From positions 94,087 through 158,086 of the forward strand of contig NZ_LGCN01000063.1 of the NCBI RefSeq assembly GCF_001279005.1: 64,000 bases of DNA, given 5' to 3'. Below are positions 26,835 through 34,483 of this stretch, in pieces. The position numbers and the translations under genes were made by a program. Under the pieces are notes generated by a model that saw nothing but the letters and a program-made list of their open reading frames with translations, was not told the DNA's origin and did not search any database. Origin of the DNA: Streptomyces caelestis (GTDB lineage: Bacteria; Actinomycetota; Actinomycetes; Streptomycetales; Streptomycetaceae). How positions within the stretch are numbered: the stretch's first letter is position 1; each line of letters opens with the position of its first letter.

Positions 26835-27282
26835 GCTGCGCCCCCTCGTCCTGGGTCGGTGGGTCGGTGGCACGGGGGTGTGCCGTTGGGAAGGGATGAT
26901 CACGTCCGGAGCGGATGCCCGGCGCCGCCCGGCCGGGCGGCGACGGCGCCGGACATCCACGCCCGCTCTGCGGAAGCGGACTGATGCGCACCGCATGGTG
27001 GCGCGGTACGTGCAGAGCGTGATCGCGGGATGTAAAACCCGTCCTCCCCACGCTCTCTTCCGGGGAAACCTCACCGCGCGAGAAATTCTCGTATTCCCGC
27101 CCCGTTCGCCCGGACGTTCCCCGGTCCCGCGCCCGCCCGCCACCGTCCCCTCACCCGCCTTACAGCCGACTTACGGCCGAAAAGGGCAGGATGGAGGTCA
27201 ACACACCCACCCGTACCCCTGCCCGAGTGCGCCCTGAGGCGTTGTCCGAATCGAGGGCGGGACCCGAGGAAGGACAAGCGAC
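26835..27282. other. Long regulatory region upstream of cutRS
   Basis: About 450 bases without a gene between the small protein and cutR. It contains an A/T-rich segment (GATGTAAAACCCG near 27030), a GAGAAATTCTC palindrome near 27080-27090 and tandem repeats at 27160-27181. Confidence 0.55.
27160..27181 (+). promoter_or_regulatory. Tandem 11-bp repeats, probable response-regulator site
   Basis: TTACAGCCGAC is followed directly by TTACGGCCGAA. Two half sites one helical turn apart in direct orientation is the classical binding pattern of OmpR-family regulators. CAGGAT at 27186-27191 could be the -10 box, which would put the repeats over the -35 region. Autoregulation by CutR is the simplest reading. 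Confidence 0.5.
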
Positions 27283-27936
27283 GTGCGCGTACTCGTCGTC
27301 GAGGACGAGCAGCTGCTCGCCGATGCGGTGGCCACCGGGCTGCGCCGGGAGGCCATGGCCGTCGACGTCGTGTACGACGGTGCGGCCGCCCTGGAGCGCA
27401 TCGGCGTCAACGACTACGACGTGGTCGTCCTCGACCGCGACCTCCCGCTGGTGCACGGCGACGACGTCTGCCGCAGGATCGTCGAACTCGGCATGCCCAC
27501 CCGCGTGCTGATGCTCACGGCGTCCGGCGACGTCAGCGACCGTGTCGAGGGTCTGGAGATCGGCGCCGACGACTATCTGCCCAAGCCCTTCGCGTTCAGC
27601 GAGCTCATCGCGCGCGTGCGCGCCCTCGGGCGGCGTACGAGCGTGCCGCTGCCGCCCGTCCTGGAGCGCGCCGGGATCAAGCTCGACCCCAACCGCCGCG
27701 AGGTCTTCCGCGACGGCAAGGAGGTGCAGCTCGCCCCGAAGGAGTTCGCCGTCCTGGAGGTGCTCATGCGCAGCGAGGGCGCGGTCGTCTCCGCGGAACA
27801 GCTGCTGGAGAAGGCCTGGGACGAGAACACCGACCCGTTCACCAACGTGGTGCGGGTGACCGTGATGACCCTGCGCCGCAAGCTGGGGGAGCCGCCGGTC
27901 ATCGTGACCGTGCCCGGCTCCGGATACCGGATCTGA
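27283..27936 (+). CDS. cutR: CutR response regulator
   Basis: 217 aa from GTG at 27283, the length reported for CutR. Receiver domain with acidic pocket VEDEQ, phospho-acceptor Asp51 (YDVVVLDRDLP), LTAS and KPFAF. The C-terminal winged helix has REVFRDGKEVQLAPKEFAVLEVLM and VRVTVMTLRRKLGEPPVIVTVPGSGYRI. CutR, with CutS, controls antibiotic production and envelope or secretion-related genes in Streptomyces. The kinase gene follows after 6 bases. Confidence 0.93.
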   Translation: MRVLVVEDEQLLADAVATGLRREAMAVDVVYDGAAALERIGVNDYDVVVLDRDLPLVHGDDVCRRIVELGMPTRVLMLTASGDVSDRVEGLEIGADDYLPKPFAFSELIARVRALGRRTSVPLPPVLERAGIKLDPNRREVFRDGKEVQLAPKEFAVLEVLMRSEGAVVSAEQLLEKAWDENTDPFTNVVRVTVMTLRRKLGEPPVIVTVPGSGYRI

Positions 27937-27942
27937 TGACCG

Positions 27943-29187
27943 ATGGCCGCCACGCCCGCGCCCCCCACGGCGCCCCCCAAGCCCACCTGGGACCCCCGCT
28001 CGGCGACCCCGCTGCCGTGGCTGCGTCCCACCATCCGCATACGGCTCACGCTGCTGTACGGCGGCATGTTCCTGATCGCCGGCATCCTGCTGCTGTCGAT
28101 CATCTACCTGCTCGCCGCCCAGGCCCTGCGCACCGGCAGCCAGCCCCTGTTCAAGATCGTCGACTTCAACGGCCTGAAGGTCTCCAGCAACGACTGTCCG
28201 GGCATCGCCAACGGCAACCTGGAGCTGTCCGAGTTCAACGCCCGGATCAGCGAGTGCATCGACCACCAGCGCCAGGTCGCCCTGGACAACCTGCTCAGCC
28301 GCTCCCTGCTGGCCCTGCTGGGCCTCGCCGTCATCGCCTTCGCCTTCGGCTACGCCATGGCCGGCCGGGTCCTGTCGCCGCTGGGCCGGATCACCCGCAC
28401 CGCCCGCGCGGTGGCCGGTTCGGACCTGTCCCGCCGGATCGAGCTGGACGGCCCGGACGACGAGCTGAAGGAACTGGCCGACACCTTCGACGACATGCTG
28501 GAGCGGCTCCAGCGGGCGTTCACCGCCCAGCAGCGCTTCGTGGGCAACGCCTCGCACGAGCTGCGCACCCCGCTGGCGATCAACCGCACCCTGCTGGAGG
28601 TGCACCTCTCCGATCCCGGCGCGCCGGTGGAGCTGCAGCAGCTGGGCAAGACGCTGCTGTCCACCAACGAGCGCAGCGAACAGCTCGTGGAGGGCCTGCT
28701 GCTGCTCGCCCGCAGCGACAACCAGATCGTCGAGCGCAAGCCCGTGGACCTCGCCGAGGTCGCCACCCAGGCGATCGACCAGGTGCACGGCGAGGCGGAG
28801 GCCAAGGGCGTGGAGATCCGCGGCGCGCGCCGGCCCGCGGTCGTCCAGGGCAACGGCGTGCTGCTGGAGCGGATCGCGCTGAACCTGGTGCAGAACGCCG
28901 TGCGGTACAACGTGCCCGAGGAGGGCTGGGTCGAGGTCACCACCGAGGTGCAGCACGGCCAGGCGGTCCTGGTGGTGTCGAACACGGGCCCGGTGGTACC
29001 CGCGTACGAGATCGACAACCTCTTCGAGCCGTTCCGGCGGCTGCGCACCGAGCGCACGGGCAGCGACAAGGGCGTCGGACTCGGTCTGTCCATCGCCCGG
29101 TCGGTCGCCCGGGCGCACGGCGGGCACATCTACGCACAGCCGCGCGAGGGGGGCGGGCTCGTGATGCGCGTCACCCTGCCGATCTGA
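27943..29187 (+). CDS. cutS: CutS sensor histidine kinase
   Basis: 414 aa, the length I recall for CutS. A Pro-rich N-terminus is followed by TM1 near 37-59, an external sensor of about 60 residues, TM2 near 119-141, HAMP (GRVLSPLGRITRTARAVAG), HisKA with His205 in GNASHELRTPL, and HATPase (NLVQNAVRYNV, DKGVGLGLSIARSVARAHGG). The small sensor loop has exactly two cysteines, Cys85 and Cys105, which could form a disulfide outside the membrane. That would suit a kinase that senses redox or protein-folding state; this is inference. Confidence 0.93.
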   Translation: MAATPAPPTAPPKPTWDPRSATPLPWLRPTIRIRLTLLYGGMFLIAGILLLSIIYLLAAQALRTGSQPLFKIVDFNGLKVSSNDCPGIANGNLELSEFNARISECIDHQRQVALDNLLSRSLLALLGLAVIAFAFGYAMAGRVLSPLGRITRTARAVAGSDLSRRIELDGPDDELKELADTFDDMLERLQRAFTAQQRFVGNASHELRTPLAINRTLLEVHLSDPGAPVELQQLGKTLLSTNERSEQLVEGLLLLARSDNQIVERKPVDLAEVATQAIDQVHGEAEAKGVEIRGARRPAVVQGNGVLLERIALNLVQNAVRYNVPEEGWVEVTTEVQHGQAVLVVSNTGPVVPAYEIDNLFEPFRRLRTERTGSDKGVGLGLSIARSVARAHGGHIYAQPREGGGLVMRVTLPI

Positions 29188-29579
29188 GATGATGCCGCCG
29201 ACACGATGGGGTGTTCGCTTTGAGCGGAATTTTCGGGGCGCCTCTCCGGTAACCCCATGTGTGATCGATCACAAGCGCGATTCCCGGCCCGTCCACTCTC
29301 CGTGATCATGTATCCCCGAGAAAGTCGGGAAAGTCCCGGTTTTCAGGGGGCCTGATCACGGGAAGTACACGGTGAGGCGCCTTTGATGCGCGACGTTCGG
29401 ACCGTGTACGGTCCCCCTCGCCATCCCAGCCGATCACTCGTGAGGAGTCCGGTTGGGTGTCGATTGAGTAACAGACCTTGATGTGAGGCAAAATCTCCGC
29501 CTCAGGTCGGGCACAAGTCCGGCCTCTCACGCGTTACGTGCGCTGGAGACACCGCATACACCCAGAGGGGGAGAGTGAC
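29188..29579. other. Intergenic region between cutS and DUF4193 gene
   Basis: About 390 bases. It contains the palindrome at 29260-29273 and several A/T-rich patches (GAGCGGAATTTTC; GAGGCAAAATCTCCGCCTC at 29484-29502, which can form a stem of GAGGC with GCCTC). No ORF. Likely the promoter and 5' leader of the DUF4193 gene. Confidence 0.5.
29260..29273. promoter_or_regulatory. Perfect 14-bp palindrome TGTGATCGATCACA
   Basis: A fully symmetric site 65 bases after cutS and 307 bases before the DUF4193 start. It looks like a CRP-type half-site pair but with 4 rather than 6 central bases, so a CRP assignment is doubtful. Confidence 0.4.
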
Positions 29580-29876
29580 ATGGCAACCGACTACGACACT
29601 CCACGCAAGACCGACGACGACGTCGACTCGGACAGCCTCGAAGAACTGAAGGCCAGGCGGAACGACAAGTCGGCCTCGGCCGTGGACGTCGACGAGTTCG
29701 AGGCCGCCGAGGGCCTGGAACTGCCCGGAGCGGACCTCTCGAACGAGGAGCTGGCCGTCCGGGTCCTGCCGAAGCAGCAGGACGAGTTCACCTGCATGAG
29801 CTGCTTCCTGGTCCACCACCGCAGCCAGCTGGCCCGCGAGAAGAACGGCCAGCCGATCTGCCGCGACTGCGACTGA
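29580..29876 (+). CDS. DUF4193 family protein
   Basis: 98 aa from ATG at 29580 after GGGGGAGAG. The N-terminal half is acidic and disordered (DDDVDSDSLEELKARRNDKS). The C-terminal half carries FTCMSCFLVHHRSQLA and ICRDCD, two CxxC pairs that should bind zinc. DUF4193 is an actinobacterial family linked in some reports to transcription machinery; function unsettled. The next gene starts 14 bases later. Confidence 0.92.
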   Translation: MATDYDTPRKTDDDVDSDSLEELKARRNDKSASAVDVDEFEAAEGLELPGADLSNEELAVRVLPKQQDEFTCMSCFLVHHRSQLAREKNGQPICRDCD

Positions 29877-29889
29877 GGCGGGGTCGGCC

Positions 29890-30834
29890 GTGACTGGCTC
29901 GACCCCTCCGCGGAAGCGCCGCTTCTTCGCGAGAGGAGCGGACCCGGGGCCCCAGGAGGGCCCGCAGCACGACACGCGTGACCAAGAGCGGGGCCCAACC
30001 GGTACCGGGGCGGCCTCGCTCGAAGCGGCAGCCGGCCGGGGTGACCTCCCGGCGTCCCCGGAGGTCACCGCGCCCGCGGCGCACCGGCGGGCCGCCGTGG
30101 TCCGCGAGAAGGCCCTGGAAGGCGCCCGCAAGGGCGGCGCCCGCGCCCGCGCGGGACTGGCGCACCTCGCGGACCGGATCATCGAGATCGCCCCGCGGGT
30201 GCCCGTGCGCGACCTCGGGACGCTGCGCCGGCAGTTCCCCGGCCTCGGCCCCGAGGACCTCGCGGACAAGCTCGTCGCGGGCGCGGCGAAGGCCACGGCG
30301 ACGGTCGGGGCCGGAGTCGGCGCGGCGGCCATGATGCCCGTGCCGCCCGCGATGCCGACGGAACTGGCCGCCGAGATCACCGGCGTCGCCGCCATCGAAC
30401 TGAAACTGATCGCCGAACTCCACGAGGTCTACGGCGTACGGCCGGCCGGCGCCCTCGCCCAGCGCAGCACCGTGTACCTCAACTCCTGGTCGCAGGAGCG
30501 CGGGATCGAGGCGACCAGGCCCTCGACCGTGAGCGCGGCGCTGAACAGCCGCATGAAGCGCGAACTGCGCCAGCGGATCCTGAAGCGCACGGTCCGCAAC
30601 CTGCCGAACCTGATGCCGTTCCTGGTGGGAGCCGCCGTGGGCGCCGCCCTGAACCGCAGGGACACCAGAAAGCTCGCCGCACGCATCCGGGACGACCTGC
30701 GAAGAATCCAGGTGCCCTGGGACGCGCTGCCGGCCCTCCCCGCCCTGGAACGCCCCGAGGACGTCCTCCCCGAGGACGCCCTCAAGGAGCTCGGCGGCCA
30801 CCTGGGGAAGGACGACGGGCACCGGGCCCCGTGA
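29890..30834 (+). CDS. Conserved membrane-associated hypothetical protein
   Basis: 314 aa from GTG at 29890. A basic, disordered N-terminus of about 70 residues is followed by a helical region with hydrophobic Ala/Gly/Pro segments: ATVGAGVGAAAMMPVPPAMPTELAAEI near 137-163 and NLMPFLVGAAVGAALNR near 240-256. The pattern of a Pro-containing hydrophobic segment then TELAAEITGVAAIELKLIAELHEVYG recalls the EcsC-like protein at 3348, but similarity is weak. It is probably in an operon with the DUF4193 gene. Confidence 0.7.
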   Translation: MTGSTPPRKRRFFARGADPGPQEGPQHDTRDQERGPTGTGAASLEAAAGRGDLPASPEVTAPAAHRRAAVVREKALEGARKGGARARAGLAHLADRIIEIAPRVPVRDLGTLRRQFPGLGPEDLADKLVAGAAKATATVGAGVGAAAMMPVPPAMPTELAAEITGVAAIELKLIAELHEVYGVRPAGALAQRSTVYLNSWSQERGIEATRPSTVSAALNSRMKRELRQRILKRTVRNLPNLMPFLVGAAVGAALNRRDTRKLAARIRDDLRRIQVPWDALPALPALERPEDVLPEDALKELGGHLGKDDGHRAP

Positions 30835-31095
30835 GCCCTGCGGGCCACACCTCGCCCCCGTGTTCCCCTGCCGCCGTCAAAGTCCGTCCGGCGGATCACG
30901 CCGAAGGCGCGGGGCCCGGCCGGCGCGTCCGTGGTGTCGGCGTCGGTCGCCGGCTTCCCGTCCCGGACCGCGTTCACGTGGGGGACCCTGTCGTGCCGAC
31001 GTCCTTTCGCCCCGTGCGGTCGCACGTGCCGGGTCGTGCTCGCCGGTGCTTCGAAGCGTCGCCGGTTTCCCCGGTGCGATCCCGCCGGGCAGGCC

Positions 31096-31563
31096 TCAGG
31101 CGGCGGCCGCGTCCTTCGCCGCCCGCAGCGCCCGCGCCAGCCGCTCCGGCTCGCGCGTCGACAGGAAGACGTAGGGAGTCGGGTCCGCCGGGTCGGTGAC
31201 GTCCACGCGCAGCGCGCCTGGAATGTACGCCCGCAGCAGCATGAAGCAGCGCGGGTCGGCCTTGTGGGTGCGCCAGGCCCGGGCCTCGTCGGCGTCCAGG
31301 ACCTCCGCCTCGCCCAGCGCCGACACCGGGATCCTCGCCTCGCCCGCGAGCAGGTGGCCGCCCACGACCCGGATGCGCGCCGAGCCGTACGAGCTGGCCA
31401 CGACGGCCGCCGCGGCGGTGCCGCCGGCCAGGCCGGCGAGCATCGGCAGCGTGCCGAACGGCAGCAGGATCAGCGCCAGCGAGACCCCCACCAGGAAGGA
31501 GATCAGCCACCAGGAGCGGGGGGCGGTGAGGCGTTCTTCGTACGGGGCGGCGGAGAGCTGCAT
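31096..31563 (-). CDS. DUF3093 membrane protein
   Basis: 155 aa. Two adjacent transmembrane helices (WWLISFLVGVSLALILLPFG, LAGLAGGTAAAAVVASSYG) are followed by a cytoplasmic domain with the family hallmarks HLLAGEARIPVSALGEAEVLD, RCFMLLRAYIPGALRVDVTDPADPTPYVFLSTR. Function unknown. It is divergent from the thioesterase gene, with 58 bases between the starts. Confidence 0.9.
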   Translation of the reverse strand: MQLSAAPYEERLTAPRSWWLISFLVGVSLALILLPFGTLPMLAGLAGGTAAAAVVASSYGSARIRVVGGHLLAGEARIPVSALGEAEVLDADEARAWRTHKADPRCFMLLRAYIPGALRVDVTDPADPTPYVFLSTREPERLARALRAAKDAAAA

Positions 31564-31607
31564 GAATCCAAGCTTGGCACGGTGTCGGGCCGGGACCCGC
31601 GCGCGGG

Positions 31608-31613
31608 TAAGGT
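31608..31613 (+). promoter_or_regulatory. Possible -10 box TAAGGT for leaderless thioesterase mRNA
   Basis: TAAGGT ends 8 bases before the GTG start at 31622, and no ribosome-binding sequence is present, which suggests a leaderless transcript. No properly spaced -35 box is obvious. Confidence 0.4.
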
Positions 31614-31621
31614 CTGCGGCT

Positions 31622-32206
31622 GTGAGTGGTAATTCCGCAGCTCTTCAGCCCCCGGACGACGCCGTGGCCCCCGTGCGCCATCCGGACGCCCCCGCACCCG
31701 GCGAGCTCCTGGGCGCGCACTACGGCCAGTGCTTCGGCTGTGGCGGCGAACAGCCCCACGGACTGCACCTGGAGGCCCGCGCCGGCGAGGGCGTGTCGAT
31801 CACCGCCGAGTTCACCGTGCAGCCCGCCCACCAGGGCGCCCCGGGACTCGCGCACGGCGGGGTGCTCGCCGCCGCCCTGGACGAGACGCTCGGCTCGCTC
31901 AACTGGCTGCTGCGCACGATCGCGGTGACCGGCAGGCTGGAGACCGACTTCGTCCGGCCCGTGCCGGTCGGCACCGTGCTGCACCTGGAGGCCGAGGTGA
32001 CGGCGGTGGCCGGACGGAAGATCTACTGCACCGCCACCGGACGCATCGGCGGCCCCGACGGGCCGGTCGCGGTCCGCGCCGACGCCCTGTTCATCGAGGT
32101 CAAGGTCGACCACTTCGTCGACCACGGCCGCGAGGAGGAGATCCGGGCCGCCATGGAGGACCCCGACCAGGTCCGCCGCGCCCGCGCCTTCGAGGTGAAC
32201 CCGTGA
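31622..32206 (+). CDS. PaaI-type hotdog thioesterase
   Basis: 194 aa from GTG at 31622. The hotdog core contains HYGQCFGCGGEQPHGLHLE, HQGAPGLAHGGVLAAALDETLGSL (the HGG active-site segment), LETDFVRPVPVGTVL and GRKIYCTATGRI. Probably an acyl-CoA thioesterase, substrate unknown. Its stop overlaps the dut start (GTGA), so thioesterase, dut and the DUF3710 gene form one operon. Confidence 0.9.
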   Translation: MSGNSAALQPPDDAVAPVRHPDAPAPGELLGAHYGQCFGCGGEQPHGLHLEARAGEGVSITAEFTVQPAHQGAPGLAHGGVLAAALDETLGSLNWLLRTIAVTGRLETDFVRPVPVGTVLHLEAEVTAVAGRKIYCTATGRIGGPDGPVAVRADALFIEVKVDHFVDHGREEEIRAAMEDPDQVRRARAFEVNP

Positions 32207-32748
32207 GCGCGCTCGAGGTGCTGATCCGGCGCGTCGACCCCGACGTACCGCTTCCGGCGTACGAGCACCCGGGGGACGCGGGGGCCGACCTGCGGACCAC
32301 CGAGGCCCGCGAACTGGCTCCCGGCGAGCGGGCCGTACTGCCCACGGGAGTGTCTGTGGCGCTGCCCGACGGGTACGCGGCCTTCGTGCACCCGCGATCC
32401 GGTCTCGCCGCCCGCTGTGGCGTCGCCCTGGTGAATGCCCCGGGGACGGTTGATGCCGGGTACCGTGGGGAGATCAAGGTGATCGTGGTGAATCTCGACC
32501 CGCGCGAGACCGTGCGGTTCGAGCGCTTCGACCGGATTGCCCAACTGGTCGTCCAGCAGGTCGAGAGGGTCCGCTTCGTGTCGGTCGCGGAGCTTCCCCC
32601 CTCGGCCCGGGCCGAGGGGGGCTTCGGGTCCACCGGCGGCCACGCCGCGGTGGAAGGTAAGAGCGGCACAAGCGTTCAGGCCGCCGTGGGCGGTACAGCG
32701 GGTGGGAATCGATACGCTTCGGTCGTATCCGACCGGGAAGGACAGTGA
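32203..32748 (+). CDS. dut: dUTP diphosphatase
   Basis: 181 aa from GTG at 32203. Hydrolyses dUTP to dUMP, keeping uracil out of DNA. Trimeric dUTPase motifs in order: DAGADLRT, HPRSGLAARCGV, VNAPGTVDAGYRGEIKVIVVN, FDRIAQLVVQ, and the C-terminal flap ARAEGGFGSTGGH. About 30 residues follow the flap, a longer tail than usual. The DUF3710 gene starts 2 bases after its stop. Confidence 0.97.
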   Translation: MSALEVLIRRVDPDVPLPAYEHPGDAGADLRTTEARELAPGERAVLPTGVSVALPDGYAAFVHPRSGLAARCGVALVNAPGTVDAGYRGEIKVIVVNLDPRETVRFERFDRIAQLVVQQVERVRFVSVAELPPSARAEGGFGSTGGHAAVEGKSGTSVQAAVGGTAGGNRYASVVSDREGQ

Positions 32749-32749
32749 C

Positions 32750-33508
32750 GTGTTCGGACGTCGCAAGAAGAAGGATGCCGCCGACGGTGCGGCCGGCGAG
32801 GCCGAGCAGGTCGTCGACGGTGTCGACGCTGAGGCGGGCGAGGAGGCCGAGCGGCTGAGGCTCGAGCCGGCGCCGCGGCCCGACGGACCCTGGGACAGCA
32901 GCGAGGTCAGCGAGCCCGGCGAGGGCCGGGTCGATCTGGGCGGCCTGTTCGTGCCCGGTGTCGACGGCATGGAGCTGCGGGTGGAGGTCGCGGGCGACGC
33001 GATCGTCGCGGCCACCGTCGTGCTGCGGGACAGCGCCATCCAGTTGCAGGGCTTCGCCGCGCCCAAGCGGGAGGGCATCTGGGGCGAGGTGCGCGAGGAG
33101 ATCGCGGCCGGCATCACCCAGCAGGGCGGCATCATCGACGAGGTCGAGGGTCCGCTGGGCTGGGAGCTGCGGGCCCAGGTGCCGGTGCAGCTGCCCGACG
33201 GCACCGGCGGCTTCCAGGTCGTGCGGTTCGTCGGCGTGGACGGCCCCCGCTGGTTCCTGCGCGGAGTGATCTCGGGCCAGGGCGCGGTGCAGCCGCAGGC
33301 CGCCGGGCTCCTCGAGCAGATCTTCCGGGACACGGTCGTGGTGCGCGGCGAGGGCCCGATGGCCCCGCGTGACCCGATCGTCCTGAAGCTGCCGAACGAC
33401 GCGCAGATGGTCCCCGAGAACGTGCAGCAGCAGGAGGAGGGCGGCTCCCGCTTCGCCGGCGGCATGGGCCAGCTCCAGCGCGGACCGGAGATCACCGAGG
33501 TGCGCTAG
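32750..33508 (+). CDS. DUF3710 family protein
   Basis: 252 aa from GTG at 32750. A basic start FGRRKKKD and an acidic linker are followed by the conserved part: GPWDSSEV, RVDLGGLFVPGVDGMELRVEV, FAAPKREGIWGEVREEIAAGI, GWELRAQVPVQLPDG and RFVGVDGPRWFLRGVISG. It commonly follows dut in actinobacteria. Its role is unknown. Confidence 0.93.
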   Translation: MFGRRKKKDAADGAAGEAEQVVDGVDAEAGEEAERLRLEPAPRPDGPWDSSEVSEPGEGRVDLGGLFVPGVDGMELRVEVAGDAIVAATVVLRDSAIQLQGFAAPKREGIWGEVREEIAAGITQQGGIIDEVEGPLGWELRAQVPVQLPDGTGGFQVVRFVGVDGPRWFLRGVISGQGAVQPQAAGLLEQIFRDTVVVRGEGPMAPRDPIVLKLPNDAQMVPENVQQQEEGGSRFAGGMGQLQRGPEITEVR

Positions 33509-33589
33509 CCGGGTTCCCGGCGGGTCGAGGGGCCGCGCCCCCGGGCGGGGTGCGGCCCTCTTCGCGTGCGCGAGCCGGTGCCGGCGGGC

Positions 33590-33625
33590 GCCTCCCGGCT
33601 CCGCTCGAGCGGGAGGTCCCCCTCG
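33590..33625. repeat. Dispersed palindromic repeat, second copy
   Basis: CTCCCGGCTCCGCTCGAGCG followed by GGAG forms a hairpin related to the unit at 26504-26540. It lies between the DUF3710 gene and the ABC ATPase gene. Confidence 0.5.
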
Positions 33626-33678
33626 CCCTGCGGCCCTCGTGTGCACGTCCGTGTGCCGGAGGCGATCCGGTCCGACCG

Positions 33679-33708
33679 TTGATCGACCGGGCGCCGGGCG
33701 GGGATACT
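33679..33708 (+). promoter_or_regulatory. Probable promoter of ABC ATPase gene
   Basis: TTGATC (33679-33684) and GATACT (33703-33708) are 18 bases apart, close to the sigma-HrdB pattern, 30 bases before the start codon. Confidence 0.45.
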
Positions 33709-33738
33709 GGCACCCGGTCCACGGGGGAGGGCAGCCGT

Positions 33739-34431
33739 ATGCGTCAGGTGGTCACCGAGACGATGGTGCGTGTCGAGGACGTGCACAAGTCGTACGGCAC
33801 GGGAGCCGCCGCCGTCCACGCGCTGCGCGGCGTCTCCTTCGAGGTCCCGCGCGGCGAACTGGTCGCCCTCAAGGGCCGCTCCGGATCCGGCAAGACCACG
33901 CTCCTGAACATCGTCGGCGGCCTCGACGCCCCCGACCGGGGGCGGGTCCGCGTCGACGGGAGCGACCTCGCCGACCTCGACGAGAACGGGCTGCTCGCCC
34001 TGCGCCGGGACCACATCGGCTTCGTCTTCCAGTCCTTCGGCCTCATCCCCATCCTCACCGCCGCCGAGAACGTCGGCGTCCCGCTGCGGCTGCGCCGCGC
34101 CGACCCGCGCGAGCGCGAGGAGCGCGTCGAGCTGCTGCTGTCCCTCGTCGGCCTCGCCGACCACGCCGCCCAGCGGCCCGGCGAACTCTCCGGCGGCCAG
34201 CAGCAGCGGGTCGCCCTCGCCCGCGCCCTCGCCAACCACCCCTCCCTGCTCATCGCCGACGAGCCGACCGGCCAGCTGGACGCGGAGACCGGGCACGCCG
34301 TGATGGAGCTGCTGCGCGCGGTCGTCCGCAGCGAGCACGTCACCGCGCTCGTCGCCACCCACGACACCACCCTCCTCGACCTCGCCGACCGCGTCCTGGA
34401 GCTGAGCGACGGCGGGATCGTCGAGCACTGA
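33739..34431 (+). CDS. ABC transporter ATP-binding protein (MacB/LolD type), orphan
   Basis: 230 aa from ATG at 33739 with GGGGGAGGG about 8 bases upstream. Complete ATPase: Walker A GRSGSGKTT, Q-loop FVFQSFGLIP, signature LSGGQQQR, Walker B LLIADEPTGQLD and H-loop ATHDTT. The YGTGAAAVHALRGVSFEVPRGE start is typical of MacB/LolD-type export ATPases, which pair with an FtsX-like permease. No permease is adjacent, so its partner must lie elsewhere. Confidence 0.93.
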   Translation: MRQVVTETMVRVEDVHKSYGTGAAAVHALRGVSFEVPRGELVALKGRSGSGKTTLLNIVGGLDAPDRGRVRVDGSDLADLDENGLLALRRDHIGFVFQSFGLIPILTAAENVGVPLRLRRADPREREERVELLLSLVGLADHAAQRPGELSGGQQQRVALARALANHPSLLIADEPTGQLDAETGHAVMELLRAVVRSEHVTALVATHDTTLLDLADRVLELSDGGIVEH

Positions 34432-34483
34432 CCCCGCCGGGGCCCCGCGCCCGGCCGGGTGTCAGGGGGAAGACAATGAGGCC

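Noticed and set aside
29260..29273. CRP-type binding site
   Set aside because: The half-sites are separated by 4 rather than 6 bases; kept only as an unassigned palindrome.
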